Counted from the first letter of the stretch, positions 1 through 13,248 are shown. The stretch: DNA of 64,000 bases from Epiperipatus broadwayi (GCA_028023455.1 JAQFVV010006271.1:625795-689794); one strand, 5' to 3'. Program-made: numbers and translations. The notes: generated by a model not told the origin, from the letters alone.

Positions 1-283
1 ACATGTGCTTTGTGGATTTTAACTATAAATGAATACGCTCACTTTCCAAACACAAGATAAAATCTTTGTGAAAAGATAGAATGAATCCATCTATCATCTT
101 AAGCATTTGAAAATGAGAGTGTGAAGATATTAAACAATCACTTTAAATTACCTTTACTATGCCTGAATGAATAAAAAACATTTCTATTTTTATTGTTAAA
201 ATAGTTTTTGTTATAGTGTATTATTTGTATTTACGGCATTATTATTTTTTTTCATGCAAATCAAATAGTCTTATGTATATACA

Positions 284-296
284 CCCCCCCCCCCCC
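284..296. repeat. 13-base C homopolymer
   Basis: An isolated poly-C run in A+T-rich sequence. The surrounding 1-1020 contains no gene that I recognise; the open frame at 766-1002 is low-complexity. Confidence 0.9.
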
Positions 297-1286
297 ATTT
301 TGTCAAGCATGTAGTACTACCTTTGTATATTGTTTAAACCTTGAAAAAGTTCATAATTAAATGATTGAAATATTGGTAAGAAGAAAGTTGATATTTTAAT
401 TTTTTTTAATTTAGTAAATCAGTAAATGAAAGTTTTTAAAAAAAATGATTGGAATATTATGAATTAAATTTAATAAGGAATGGTGTAATGATCAAGATTT
501 TTGGACTTAAATTTTAGTGTGTACATTATTTTGAACATTGTTTTTATAAAATTTGCAAAGTATATAAAATAAACACAACTCCCAATTTATCAATGAAAAA
601 TAAAAATTAAAGATATATTTCAAGTGAATAAAAGTGTTTGTTACAAAATAAAGTAAAATAGGATGCCCAATAGAAAAAATAAAATAAAGTAGCTTCCCTA
701 TAGAAATTATGAGATGTGCAAAATTTTCACATGCAGGCTAACCATGGAAATCATAAGATACTCAGTTGAAGGGTTTTAATAATTGTCTCTCATTTTATCA
801 CTCGTGCCCCATTGGATCCTATAAATTAATTGTGATGGACTTACTTCAGTTATATTATTTACACATATCAGTTAACAAGATTAATGTTACATTTATAAAA
901 TTTAAATTATTTAAAATTAAAAAAAGCTTAGAAATGTTAATTTTAATTTTAATATTTATTAAAGAAATAAGTCAAAAACATAAAAGTGGTAAAAAGCACT
1001 AAGACAAAAAGTTAAAATATTATTCTATTATATGATTATTTATTATTTTGGAAGAAAAATTTCAAGCTTAACCTATAATTATTATATTTAATATATAATT
1101 ATTATATTTAATATAACATAAATATTATTCTATTATAAAAATAACATGACCACCTCCTTTTATGCTTGGGTATAACTGTTGTTAAGACAGGCAAAACTCA
1201 CTATATATATTGCCACACACAGCAAGCTAGAGTAATCAATGGATGCCAGAAGGCTTGTGCATAAAATCCCAATCTAGTGCCTACTC

Positions 1287-1345
1287 ATACAATATCCCCA
1301 GACTAGTTTCTGGCTTATGGCCTTCATCAATGAGGAGCCTTGGAT
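1287..1345 (-). ncRNA. hammerhead ribozyme, decayed (copy 1, minus unit)
   Basis: This is the reverse-complement copy of the same structure. The core reads TTGATGA instead of CTGATGA (C3 to U), and one outer stem I position is changed (ATACAA at 1287-1292). It is probably inactive. It shows that both orientations of the element carried the ribozyme. Confidence 0.7.
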
Positions 1346-1842
1346 CTGAGAGCACTGCATCTAGATCTTAGGATCTAATGCAACCCTCCAGCAACCACCT
1401 TTTATCGCCATTTAACTACAAAACTATGAGTCTTAAATTGAAACCACCTTAATGTTTTCAATCCAAGCCCATTAGCTTATATAGTAATCCATTGATTACT
1501 CTAGCTTGCTGTGTCTGGCAATATATATATATAGTGAATTTTGCCTGTTTTAACAAGTTATGCACAAGCATAAGAGGAGGTGGTCATGTGACGTTTATTG
1601 GCCTAAAACCAATCCTGCCTAATAGGATAGTGGTGGCTATGGTTATTAAAGAACCAAAGACACCAAAATGTATGGGTACTGGACTGGGTTCAGACCCATA
1701 TGACTATATAAGCTAATGGGCTTGGATTGAAAACATTAAGGTGGATTCAGTTTAAGTCTCATAGTTTTGTAGTTAAATGGAGATAAAAGGTGGTTGCTGG
1801 AGGGTTGCATTAGATCCTAAGATCTAGATGCAGTGCTCTCAG

Positions 1843-1901
1843 ATCCAAGGCTCCTCACTGACAAAGGCCATAAGCCAGAAACTAGTCTGGGGATATTGGA
1901 T
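1843..1901 (+). ncRNA. hammerhead ribozyme, decayed (copy 1, plus unit)
   Basis: The outer stem I (ATCCAA 1843-1848 with TTGGAT 1896-1901) and inner stem I (TCCTCA 1852-1857 with TGGGGA 1888-1893) are intact, and GAAAC-TA-GTC is present. The core CUGANGA reads CTGACAA (G8 to A) at 1858-1864, so loss of cleavage is expected. Confidence 0.75.
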
Positions 1902-2344
1902 GAGTAGGCACAAGATGGGGATTTTATGCACAAGCCTTCTGGCATCCATTGATTACTCTAGCTTGCTGTGTGTGGCAATATATATAATGAGTTTTGCCTG
2001 TTTTAATTAATTCTTCTATGATTATTTATTATTTTGGAAGAAAAATTTCAAGCTTAACCTATAATTATTATATTTACTATAACATATTTCTAAAACTATT
2101 CATACTTAGTATCTATTATTGGATATAAATGTAATTAACACATTATTGTATTATAATTTAAGAGTAGTTAGGATTAGATAAAACATTAAATTGATATATT
2201 TTTGATTCATATTTGATTTCATTTCTATTATCTAAATGGTAATAATCATAAAAGATAATAGAAATAACACATTAGTAGATGTGATATTATTTTGGATGCA
2301 TATTAATAACATATCTGCAATTAAATTCACAATGGAATCAGAAT

Positions 2345-2921
2345 GAGAACAGAAATTGGCATTCCTGGACTCTCTTGTGATGAGTCTCCCTCAGGGCAAA
2401 GTAAAAACAACAGTGTATAGGAACTAACGCACACTGGCATGCCCGAAGCACTAAACATGGAACTGTACTATCACTATGGAACGGAGCAAAGGAGGTTTGT
2501 TCAGAAACCAGTGATTTGGAAAAAGAAAAAAATAACATAGAACAAACACTTGTGAAGAATGGTTATCCATCAGCGGTCATCAAGAAAACCTTTAATAGAT
2601 AACACAAAGAGACACACACACAAAAAAAACAATTATTGGTATTGTAGTGTATTCATACATACCAGGAATGGCAGACAAATTAAACAAAATCTGCAGTCAA
2701 TATAACATTAGAATAGCTTTCCAAAGCCATACAACACTTTGAGGAAATATATTGATGCATGTCACCCTGTTGAACAGTGATTGAAAGAACATAAGCTAAT
2801 GGTTAAAAGAGAAAAAAAAGATGTGTATACTGTAGCAGATCATGTAAGTATTAATGACCATACGTTTAATTGGGAAAATACAAAAATATTGGATAAAGAG
2901 GAAAAAATGCATAGTATTTAA
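2345..2921 (+). pseudogene. Penelope-like element relic A (RT tail, linker and GIY-YIG endonuclease)
   Basis: A decayed PLE open frame, broken by several frameshifts and stops. In order it shows: the end of the RT domain (EQKLAFLDSLVMSL and KTTVYRN from 2347, matching the FLD...TTVYRKPTH motif of PLEs, with a stop at 2425); the NGYP linker signature (NGYPSAVIKK from 2558); the Y-IPG segment (YIPGMADKLNKICSQYNIRI from 2656); and a GIY-YIG endonuclease C-terminus (LKEHKLMVKREKKDVYTVAD from 2781, then H-x7-H and FNWEN, stop at 2919). The YIG motif reads Y-I-D at 2748. PLEs are retroelements whose reverse transcriptase is fused to a GIY-YIG endonuclease. The upstream RT is missing. It is near, but not joined to, the retrozyme copy at 1147-2008. 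Confidence 0.8.
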
Positions 2922-2929
2922 AGAATTAT

Positions 2930-4740
2930 TCCATTTCCTTTTTGATGGTTTCATATATTTTTTCAATTCGAAGATATTTTTAAATATAACAAAAAAAAAA
3001 GTTATTTTTAAACAATTTTAAACATATTATAAATTAATTTGAAGAGTGGTGTGGGTAATGTGTTAATGAAGCTTTTAAGAATGAAGCTATTTTCTAGAGC
3101 ATTGTCCTATTCATGATTTTTTTACGTGGAATTTCTCTATGATCCCCTAAAAATTTTTAACTAATGGTGATACAGAGTGAAACCTATAATTTAGGAAATA
3201 GTTTTGTTTTATTTTTCATGGGTAAATTTTATCCGGAATAATTACTATTGATTTAAATTAGTTCAAATAGTGTTCATTTAATTTTATAATAGTACGTAAT
3301 TGTATTATTTGTTTTATTATGGTTAATATTTGTCAATATAACTATTTCTGGATTAATATAAAAATAATATCCAATATTATATTTTTATTTTTAAAGATAA
3401 AAAATTTTTTTTTGTTGTTGTGAACAAATTTCTTGAGAATTCCATAAGTTCTCAAAAATTTTTGTCATTCTCCGAAAGGTCATGACCCATAGGCAACTCA
3501 TTTTTCTAAATAACTCCCTCTAACTTTCTAAATTATATTGTTGAACATGCTTCAAATTTTTCTTCTATATTTATTTCCTTATAATTATGATATTTATTAA
3601 ATATGAAATTTCTTTTATATATACATTTTAGTATAGAAAATTTATAATAAATTCCAATTTTCTCTGATAATCAGATAGCTTTATTGTAATATTTGTGTAT
3701 ATTTATAATGCTAATGCTTAAATTTTGACATAATAAATTGTAGAAATATATATAAATATTTTTTTTCATGAAAAATTTATTTGATGAAGTTGAAAAAAAT
3801 GTGATGTTTTGACAAAGTTATTTTTTTCTTTCTTAATTCTGTTTATTAGATGTCTTTATAAAATTTTTCTGACACAGGTGTGATGCTATTTCATAGGACA
3901 ATATTCATCATGCATAGCGACATAATATTTTAAAGTATTTGTAATGTTACTTTTGTTTTTTTTTAATCAATATTCTCAACTATTGTATAATATAATATAT
4001 ATAATTTTGTTTTAGATTCGTTTTAATTATTCTCAATATTTTCGCAAACACATATGGTTTAAACATTTAAAAAAAAATTAACAATATCAACGAAAAACAA
4101 AACAATGTAGATCAAAAATTATATCCACCTGTGTATACGCAACACAGTTATGCAAATGTATAAATAGTAATTATATTTGTTATAAATAATTTGATATGAA
4201 TAAATTGGTTTTATAGCATATAGAAAATGCTTTATATTAATAATATTAATTATGTTATATAGAACATAGTAAAGAGGTTGTGAAGTATGCTTGGGTCATA
4301 GGTTACCCCTATTTGTTCTATACATATTTTAATTTGCAGAAACAATATAAAATGTTGGAACATCTGAATGATTAATTGAAGTAATGGACCTGGAGCTGTT
4401 ATCCATGGACTTGACTCCAGAATCTGCCACTTCATTACTACACTAAATGAAACAGAAAATTTTATATTTTTGTCTAGTCTTTTAAATAATTTTTTTATTA
4501 ATCTCGTCATATAAGGCCTTGGACAAAACAGTGTTTATTATTATTATTTAGCATTTTATTTGTATTGTTTTATGTATTTTTTAAATGTAAAAAGTTTTTT
4601 ATATTTATTATCATAATTGTTATAATAATAAAAAGAAACAATTACAACAAAAAGAAAATTTATGAAATGTAAGTACACATATTTCAATATATATATATAA
4701 TGATTAATACATCCATCTGCCACAAACATGCCTTTATATT
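2930..4740. other. A+T-rich stretch, nothing recognised
   Basis: Apart from a slightly G+C-richer patch at 4260-4440 (ggacctggagctgttatcc), which holds a minus-strand open frame of no recognisable family, nothing is identifiable. Confidence 0.6.
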
Positions 4741-6741
4741 TCAAATACAGATGGAATTTGGATATTTTTTAGAAAATTGAAGACTTTCAAACAAGTTTAG
4801 GTTGTTTTTTTTTTACAATAACTTGCTCTTAGCCTTCATCAATTTCAAACATTGATGTACTGTACAATCAAGATTTTTCCAGGATTAATAGTTTCTCCAA
4901 TCCATAGATTTTCTTTTCCACATCATAACCATTTATTTCACATGTAGTCTTTTTTTAGATTTTTTTAATGTCCAATGTAAGAACCCTCTTGTCTATCTAT
5001 TATTTCTTCCAGCAATACATCCAGCCTTGATCCATTCAGGTTTTTAATTTTTTGAATGATGTCAATGATATTTATTTTTTCTCATCCATGTATTTCACTT
5101 TTGTTTCTTCTTTCTTACTTACAATATATATTTGTTCATATTTCATTGTATGGTATATAATCTCTGTGTTGCTCTTCTGTAAGTCTCAGATTCTATGTAA
5201 GAACTGTTAAAGCACATCTTGTAAAAATGTTTCTTTTCTAACATATAGGCATATTTTCTTTTAATATTAAATTATTTTTATTAAAAGCATACCATTTGAG
5301 ATTATTTGTATGATTAATTTCATTTATTAAGTTTTCATTTGTAATAATAATATGGTCAAAGTTGTGTATTTGTTAACTTTTTGTAATTTTCCAATGTTAA
5401 TCTCTTTCCATGTATTTATGAAATCGTTCAAAAACTTAAACAGAGTTAAGCCACTATGAAAAGGAAAAAAAATAGGTACAAAAGAACTTAATAGCACTAA
5501 ACCAACTTTCAGTGAATTCTCGCTAGAATCGTAGTATTTGTTAACTTTTTTAATTTATGATAATTAATATTTATTTTCTTCTGTGAAAAACATTGCTCGT
5601 TACTTTAACCTTTTTAGCATTTATCTTTAATCTTACTTGCTTTTTTATGATAGTTCTTGTAACATTTTTTTGGAACACTGAAAAATTATTTGCAAAAACA
5701 ATGGCATCATTTGCAAAATTTAAATTGCATTATTAATATCCAACTGTTTTTAATTTCTTAGCTTTTATTTTACAAAATATTTCTCATAAAATTGCTGTAA
5801 AAAGTTTTGAAGATATGAAATTATCTTTTTATATCTCATTAATATTAACTGCTATTGTAGTTTGATAAATGTTTTTCAAAAGATCTATATATTAATATTG
5901 TACAATTTAATTACCAAACAATTGTTTATGGAGTCAAATGCCTTTTTGTGATCTACAAATCCAAAAGATAATGAGAACTCATATTTATTATTTTTTTAAT
6001 CTCTCTTAATATTTGGATCTAATTTACTATTCTAAAACCATTTTTAAACCCAACTTATTTTTTGGTTTATTTGATTTCAAAGTTCTCTGCAGATTAATTG
6101 TAATTATTTTGATAAGATCTTGTATAGAACATATAGAAGATTGATAAGTCTAATTTCTAATATCTTATTTTCTCCCTTTTTAAACAATGTATTACTGTAT
6201 TTTTTCAATCGTGTTGTACATAGTACCATTTAGACATTTGGAATATAATTTAACAACAAGTTTTTTTTATTTCTTCAACTGATTCATTTATGATATGATA
6301 ATTCCACCATTTTTTAAAACTTTTGCCTTTTTCATAATTTAATTACAAGCTTTCCCTCTTTATTTAAAATACAGTGAAGTTGCTGTAACTGCTATATTTT
6401 GATACAAGTATCTTTCATGTATATTGTGAATCACATGTAATAGTCATGTTTTGTTGACTAACTTTGATTAGAATAGAATATGTAATTTTTATTGAAATAT
6501 AAGTGCCAGTATTTTTTAACATACTTATATAACACAGATGCTTTTTTAATGTATAATATGTATATTAAATCTTTTAAAAAATATAATAATAGTTACTAAT
6601 AATAAATTGAAAATATACGTTTATATATATATTTTACTGTGTGTTCACTAACGAAAAAAAATAAAAATAAGAAAAAAAACGATCATAATACTTCCATTGC
6701 TTATGGTTACACAATCTGTTCAACTCATTGAATTCAATAAT

Positions 6742-6865
6742 CTGGTGCAAGCCATCGTAATCAATGGATGAGTAGGCATTAGATAGGAATTTAAACCTAG
6801 CATCCATTAATTACTATGGCTTGTACTGAATGGCATTATTGTATGAAGAGTTGCTACTGTTTTTA
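6742..6865. mobile_element. retrozyme-like fragment (miniature foldback)
   Basis: A short minus-oriented piece (gcaagccatcgtaatcaatgg, about 6749-6769) is fused directly to a plus-oriented piece (gatgagtaggcattagatag, from 6768, then the cat-ccattaattact block). The ribozyme core is deleted. It sits inside the minus-strand LINE region and so interrupted it. Confidence 0.6.
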
Positions 6866-7448
6866 AATAAGAAAAGCTTAGTATATGGTATTTTTATTTT
6901 TTAAATAAAGTTAAGTGTGAAATATCTGACTTTCATTACAATTAAATATATTTTGGCTGATCTTTTTTTTTTTCAGTAACGTTTTCTCTTATTAAAACAG
7001 AATAGTAATCTTGTTAATAAGAAACTACAATCTTTAATTGTTTTGATGTTTTTAAAATAAGTATAAAGATTAAATATGTTTAGAAAATTTATCTGAAATA
7101 CTGCACATACAAATTTGGAAAGATTACTAAATGAAGAATAAAATATATGTGCTTTCAACATAAATTGTAGAAATTTTATTAATAAACATGATGTATAACG
7201 CTCTGAGATGGGAAAATGGCCACTAACATATTGCAAAATTTATTTACAAATTTTAATTTTTTTAAACATGATCATGTATGGCATTCAATGATGGAGAAAA
7301 ATGGTTGCATGAATATTATACAATGATTAAATGTACAATTTTTAATGTTTTTTATTTATTTAATTTTGGTTTGTTTACATTTTTTTTGGGATAGTATATA
7401 ATTGAAGTCATGTCTATTATTCCATTATGGTTCCTGACTTCACTATGT

Positions 7449-8024
7449 TTGGTAATCAGATAATGTAATTATAGAAGTATTTTACTTTGCTGTTTTTTTA
7501 TTGTTGTATAATATTTTTAGAATCGTTTCACTCATTTCATTATAATTATCTCTACTTTTAATAGTAGTTCCATCTTTTCTTATTGTTGAAACAATTTTTT
7601 CTCCCAATATTAAGATGATGTTTTATACTTTTGGACTTCTATTCTTATCAATAGCTTTTCTTACCAATTCAATTTTTTCTTATATTATTATTAATTCTCT
7701 TTTTACCATGTATTCAGTACTTTTTAATGGTTCATTTTGGTAATTAGATAATGTAATTATAGAAGTATTTTACTTTGCTGTTTTTTTATTGTTGTATAAT
7801 ATTTTTAGAATCGTTTCACTCATTTCATTATAATTATCTCTACTTTTAATAGCAGTTCCATCTTTTCTTATTGTTGAAACAATTTTTTCTCCCAATATTA
7901 AGATGATGTTTTATACTTTTGGACTTCTATTCTTATCAATAGCTTTTCTTACCAATTCAATTTTTTCTTATATTACTATTAATTCTCTTTTTACCATGTA
8001 TTCAGTACTTTTTAATGGTTCATT
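7449..8024. repeat. 288-base tandem duplication
   Basis: The segment starting ttggtaat(c/t)agataatgta at 7449 recurs at 7737 with a 288-base period and only about three differences (for example tagtag/tagcag). It duplicates part of the decayed LINE. The near-identity shows the duplication is much younger than the LINE decay, or that it is an assembly artefact. Confidence 0.85.
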
Positions 8025-8979
8025 TTTAAAAGTATTTTCATATTTTTTTTTCATATATTGTGTTATCTCAGTTGAAAATATATTGTGGAATTGCCGTTTT
8101 TGTAGACTATCTATTTTTGTTGCCATTCTTAGTAGACAGTTAATTATCTTTTTATTAATCTCATTTAAGTTTGAACCATCTTTAACATTTTTCAATTTTT
8201 TAAAATGATTAGTAAGTTCTTATTTAAATTTATTGAACTGTGTTCTGCTTTTACATTAATTATTTATCTTACATCTTATTAATTGATGGTCATGTCCTGT
8301 GTTGAATCAATTAAGAACATTACAGTCTTGAAATATATATATATATTTTAATCAAAATATGATCAAATTCTGCCATATCTTCATTTGGATGCTTCCATAT
8401 TTGTTTTCATTTGGCATTTTTCTCAAAGGAGTTCATAATAATATCATTTTTATTTTTTGCAAATAACAGAAATATATCTTTTTTTGTTTGTCTCTAAAAA
8501 CATATTTATTAACATATTACTTTCATCTTCAATTGTATTTCATTTCTAACATTAAAGTCTCCCATGATAATTTTAGAACTGTTGCATGATGTAATCAGAA
8601 GTATTTTATATTTGCATATAAATATCTCATATTTTTTCGTTACAATATGAACTTGTTGTGGGACAGAAACCTGAATTATCTGCATATGGCATCTTCTTAA
8701 TTTGATATTCTAATTTTTTCAGTCTGATATATCATCAATATCCATGTTATTCTTTCATATTTATTTATAATGAATTTTATTCCTTTTATACTTCCAATAA
8801 TTGGGTTTGCAGCAAAGTATATATTCACTTTTATATTCATCTCCATTTTTTTTCTAATTCACTAATTTTAACAATGTCTCCTTTTAATTTCAGATGATTC
8901 TTTCCATTTATGCTTTTTTTTTTCCATTTGAAAATGATTCATAGTTATTGGTAGTTAAATAAAAAATCAATATTTGTAT

Positions 8980-10560
8980 ACATATAAACAAAATATTATA
9001 CAATAAGATTAATAGTTAATAAATTGTGAATCAAATAACCTGTCTAACACAAAATAATAACTATCCTATAATAAGTTCAACATAGATTAAACACTATATT
9101 ATTAAACATCACATATATAATTAATAAGATCTAAAACTAAAGATATATATATATACATCATACATAATTTATCACAGTTTTTTTTATTATCTTCAGTTAT
9201 TAAAGTATGATCATACTACCTCTTTCTTTTTTGCACCCAATGCCTTTAATCATCAAATGTTACTTGGTTGATAACATATAGTCTCTAGAAATGAGGTCAA
9301 TAATTTAGTTTTATCTGACATGAAAAACTTATATACACATTTATTTTAACTTCATGAAAACATCTGATGGTTCAGTTAAGAACTATAAGGCAACTGAAAA
9401 GAAAATGTGATGTTGCTTGATCTTTTATACTTAGAGATAGAGTCTGGCAAAGTCCACAAGTTGGATGATGCACGTTTATATACCATATGAATAATCACAT
9501 AGTAGTAACAACTGCAATGACAAGTATGCATGTTTTGAAGATTAGGAATTTGCTTTACTCAATTTTTTAAAATCCTTAAAGAGAAAGCACAGAGTTTTCT
9601 TTCAGTTAACCAACATTTTTTTTATTATTGTCATACGTTTATTTCTTTGTAATCGAGTGTCCAGTTACTCTTTGCTAGGCAAAACAAATAAGGAAATGTA
9701 CTAAAACTCTCTTTCTATAGCATATGATTAGTTTAGTGAATAATGGTTTGATGTGTTCATGAAGTTTTTACAGTTTTTTTTTTTTTTTGGAAACTGATAA
9801 TAAACAGCTTTAAAATCATATGAACTTGAATGGAATAAATTCTTTTTCAAAATATTCTAAGTAGATTATTCCATTTATGTTTTCTTTGCTTGCATTTTTC
9901 TTTATGTATATATTATTTTTGAATATATTAATTTATTTAAATTTAATTATTTTTATAAATATAATGATTTTATTTGGTTATTTTGTACTTATTATTGAAA
10001 GCATATACATATTTATTGACCAAAAAAACCTTTCAGTGGTTTCATACATTGATATTATGATAGAGTTTAGAGTTAAAGTTCCCTGGATGGGAGCTCATAC
10101 CATTATTTTTGATACCTTTAACATCTCATGATCTTCCAAATAATCAACCATTTGATTTTTTATTATATTTATCATTTAAAAGTAATTACACCCCCCCTCT
10201 TCATTTATGCTTTTATTGTTTTTTAAGAAAGGTTTTGTAATATTTAAGAAACAAAATTTTAATCGTTTGATGATGACTTGAAAATATTTCTTATAAATTA
10301 TAAAAGCATAAATAAAAGTTTAATGATTATTTTTGAAAATATTCAGTTGATTAATATAAATTAGTTATTTTTTCCCTTCTTAATTTCACATTTTTATTTT
10401 CCACTTAAATTCAAAATGGATTTGCCTAAGACATGTTTCATTAATTAGTATATCTTCCAATTCACAACATTAATTCTTTGTTGAGTAAATGAAGATATGA
10501 AAAAGGATATTTAATGTTAATATTAATTTTCCCAACATTCATTGTAAAATCTTATTTTAG
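8980..10560. other. non-coding stretch upstream of the start-codon exon
   Basis: A+T-rich sequence with low-complexity open frames (for example 9877-10131, Ile/Phe/Leu-rich). It should contain intron and perhaps 5' UTR exon or promoter of the HMG20A-like gene, but no convincing signal was found. Confidence 0.5.
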
Positions 10561-10711
10561 GGATGTGTTGTCAAAATAAAGAACATGCCTGGCCTGGACA
10601 TGATGTCAAACTTCGGAATTGAAAACTTTGATGATGATGATGTTTCAAAGGAAAGTGGTGATTTGACCGTGGATGCATCATTTTCAAGTAGTAGCAATCA
10701 TTATTCTCGAG
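10561..10711 (+). CDS. HMG20A: HMG20A-like gene, first coding exon
   Basis: This exon begins after an acceptor (ttttag at 10555-10560) and ends at a donor (CGAG|GTTAGT at 10711/10712). I chose the ATG at 10585 because it has A at -3 and follows a splice acceptor; the frame is also open back to the exon start, so an upstream start cannot be excluded. The 42 encoded residues begin MPGLDMMSNFGIENF and contain an Asp run (DDDD) and a Ser run (SSSS), typical of the poorly conserved acidic/Ser-rich N-terminus of HMG20 proteins. The exon ends in phase 1 and joins in frame to the exon at 14227. HMG20A/iBRAF is a nuclear non-sequence-specific DNA-binding protein that, in vertebrates, influences LSD1-CoREST/MLL-dependent chromatin regulation of neuronal genes. 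Identity rests on the downstream HMG-box exons, since this part alone would not identify the gene. Confidence 0.8.
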
Positions 10712-12670
10712 GTTAGTCAGCTTCCCCAAATATTTTTTTTAGTATAAAAATTGCCTTTTTTTTTATTTCTCTATATAATTGAGATGAAGTAACTGTCCAA
10801 CATATTTGAGCCATTTATGAGAGAATTTTTGAGATTGCTAAAATGGCTTGACTAAATGTATAGAACTAATAGAACTAAACCTATAGAACTAATTTATGGT
10901 ATATATATATTATTATTATATTTTTTTATAGATACTTCCATATTTCTCCATTCTTTTTTATTTCATAAATAATTTCATATAAATAAAGATACAATAAAAG
11001 ACAAATAACCCCCAAGATGCATTTCATGCTGAACCAGCACTCATCATTTGGGCCAGGTCATCATCTCTCATATATATCTTTATTACTTGAAGAGTATTTA
11101 TGTAAAGCAAATTGTCTCATTTTTATTTTCAAGCGTCAATTTACTCTACTCCCAACTTTTACATTAACTTTTTGATAAACACGTAATGATTATTACTAAT
11201 CATTTATTAAACTATATTAGTTACTATTTTTTTGTTTGCATTCACATATAGACAATATGATTGTTTATGATTCTTTATGGGAAATTTTATATATGGCTGA
11301 AAACTATTTTGATTAGAATGACTGCATTTAAATCCACTGTAAAGAGATGTTAATTTGTTCTAATCCTTGATTATGAATTTTAAATCCAATTATGAACTTC
11401 CTATTTAAGTCTATGATTATAATCACATGAAAGTTTTTTTTTTTTTTTAAATATATATATAGCTGATTGTTCTATGTGATTGCTTTACATTTTTTTCATA
11501 ATTTAAAGTGTGTTAAGATATATAAATATGTATAATTTATATTGCCATACAATAAATAATGTAGTTAAAACAGCATTAAATAACCCACTGTTGGTCAAAG
11601 GGCTTTTAAACTTTTTTTTACTGAAGACATTAAAGATGTTACTAGATTAGTCGAAAGTCATCAGAATTTTTTTCTTGGTTTTGGCATCTAACTTATAATC
11701 ACATATATATTTAAAAGCATTAATTCAATAGCCAGTTGGGTTAATTGTGATTTGCAAATTTTTAACTATATGGAAAATTTTGAAACTCCACTGAATTCGA
11801 ATTTTTATCATGATTATAGCAGAAAGATGCATTAATCATTTTACTACAAGGCCTTATCATGCTTATAAAAGATTCATCAGTTTTGCTGATGTATTTAGTT
11901 CAGTCTTCTAGTCACCAAGGATTAAAATGGAAGACTAACAGTGATTAAAATGTTTGAATTATATGTATGACATTGACTAGATATCTCAGTCAGTCTTGAA
12001 AGAACTTTATATGTACGTAGTTATGATTAATTTTTTCTCTTTTTATAACTATTGTTGTAGGTCAGAGATGATAACTAACTTTATTCCCCTCATTCACATA
12101 GTGGTTAATGTTGCACACAAAATAATATTTTGCTTCAGTTTCTGAGTAAGCTCAGTGAGCAATTTTAGATATGATTCTTGTAAAATCAAATTCTTTGCCT
12201 ATTGAACATTTTGATTTTTATTTACAATTATCTGTTTACTTATTTTATTCTGAATATAAAATAAATGTAAAGTTAATGCAATGTTAAAATGTCCTAATAA
12301 TTATATTTGTTCCATTTTGTTTATAATTTATCATACATGATCACATTTTGATGGGTTTAGTAAATGTTAATGTTAGATTCTTTGCATTTTTTTCTCCAAT
12401 ATATGAGAAGTTTCAAAATTGCTCTTGTGCAAAACAAGCTTTAGTTAGTAAAAAAAAAATCTGAGTAAACTGTACCATTGTGGGATTGTAAAAGTAAATA
12501 TTTTTTCTCTATTTTTATTGATATTTATTTGTAACTATTTGTAAAATTGTAAAGTAAATTCATTATTAGAACTGTGACATTTTACTGTATTTTTGTACAT
12601 GTTTTGATAAAAATATCTTTGTTTCTAAAGATATTTTAATGTTTATTTATTTTTTAAAAAAAATAATAAA

Positions 12671-12734
12671 AACGTTCAATTCAAGTCATTGATTTATGAA
12701 ATAACGTTCAATTCAAGTCATTGATTTATGAAAT
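12671..12734. repeat. 32-base tandem duplication
   Basis: Two exact copies of a 32-base sequence beginning aacgttcaattcaagtcatt, at 12671 and 12703, inside the first HMG20A intron. Confidence 0.85.
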
Positions 12735-13248
12735 ATACTAAGTTGCATATTTTATTTTATTATCTGTAGTAGTTATATTTTGTAATGAAAATAAGGACAA
12801 GGATTGTAATCATTTTTATTGTAGTTGTTTTTTTTTATATCTGTCTGTGGGTTACAAATCCTAATTATTTATTAAAAATAATATTTACCATTTTAATGCT
12901 TGTTTAATTTGCTGTTGCAATGTTTTCACAATCTAAATATGTATTGTTGCTTCTTTATTAATTATCTTCTGTCTTTATGGGAGTAGAAGTATTGTCATTA
13001 AATACTGATAGAATTCCTTTTTTTTTTTTTAAATCTTCACACATGACTGATTCTAAGTCTATTATCTAGTTATTCTCAAATATTGTTAACACATTTCAGA
13101 TTTTTGAAACTTTTTTTATATGATAGATTTCAATTTCTGCATTATCTGATCATAGTTAGATTGGCCTATAAATCAGCTATATTAAAAGTTTTGATCTTTG
13201 AAATTCTTCAACTATAATTAAAAATTAATTATTTTCATTTTATTCCAG

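Larger units (their letters stand above)
1147..2008. mobile_element. retrozyme-like element copy 1 (head-to-head units)
   Basis: A minus-oriented partial unit (about 1147-1483) is followed by a plus-oriented unit plus partial repeat (1484-2008). The plus part contains the same sequence block (ccattgattactctagcttg) at 1489 and 1946, giving a unit length of about 457 bases. The minus part is the reverse complement of about 1708-2004. Landmarks shared with the other copies are ggcatccattgattactc, ggatcctaagatctagatgc-type blocks, and the hammerhead core ctga-ga...agccagaaactagtctgg. No protein is encoded, and open frames within it are incidental. A 60-base exact direct repeat flanks the whole element (1031-1090 and 2017-2076). 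Confidence 0.8.
1031..2076. repeat. 60-base direct repeat flanking retrozyme copy 1
   Basis: Positions 1031-1090 and 2017-2076 are identical (they start tatgattatttattattttg and include gaagaaaaatttcaagctta). They bracket the retrozyme element almost exactly. Such a long flanking duplication would be an unusually long target-site duplication, or the result of recombination or repair at insertion. A further local duplication of ataattattatattta follows the left copy. Confidence 0.85.
4950..8960 (-). pseudogene. LINE (endonuclease + RT), heavily decayed
   Basis: Read on the minus strand, motifs of a single non-LTR retrotransposon appear in the right order: an apurinic-type endonuclease with IQV (8.7 kb) and IIMGDFN (GDFN at 8551-8562); a W-HPNEDMAEFDHIL-like segment (about 8370-8400); a pre-RT segment with IVSTIRKDGT-IKSRDNYNEM (about 7.8 kb); RT motif region IKIITINLQRTLKSNKP (about 6.05 kb); FVDHKKAFDSINN (about 5925-5965); and FANDAIVFANN (5695-5727), where the catalytic FADD reads FAND. 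Stops and frameshifts occur throughout. EN-RT order and motif style suggest an RTE-like clade, but the clade is inference. A 288-base tandem duplication and a retrozyme fragment lie within it. Confidence 0.72.

Noticed and set aside
1492-2010. Open frames inside retrozyme copy 1 (1492-1716 and 1828-2010)
   Set aside because: They lie in non-coding repeat sequence and are not kept open in the other copies.
9877-10131. 84-codon plus-strand open frame rich in Ile/Phe/Leu
   Set aside because: Composition follows the local A+T bias, with no domain and no splice context; it is a chance frame.
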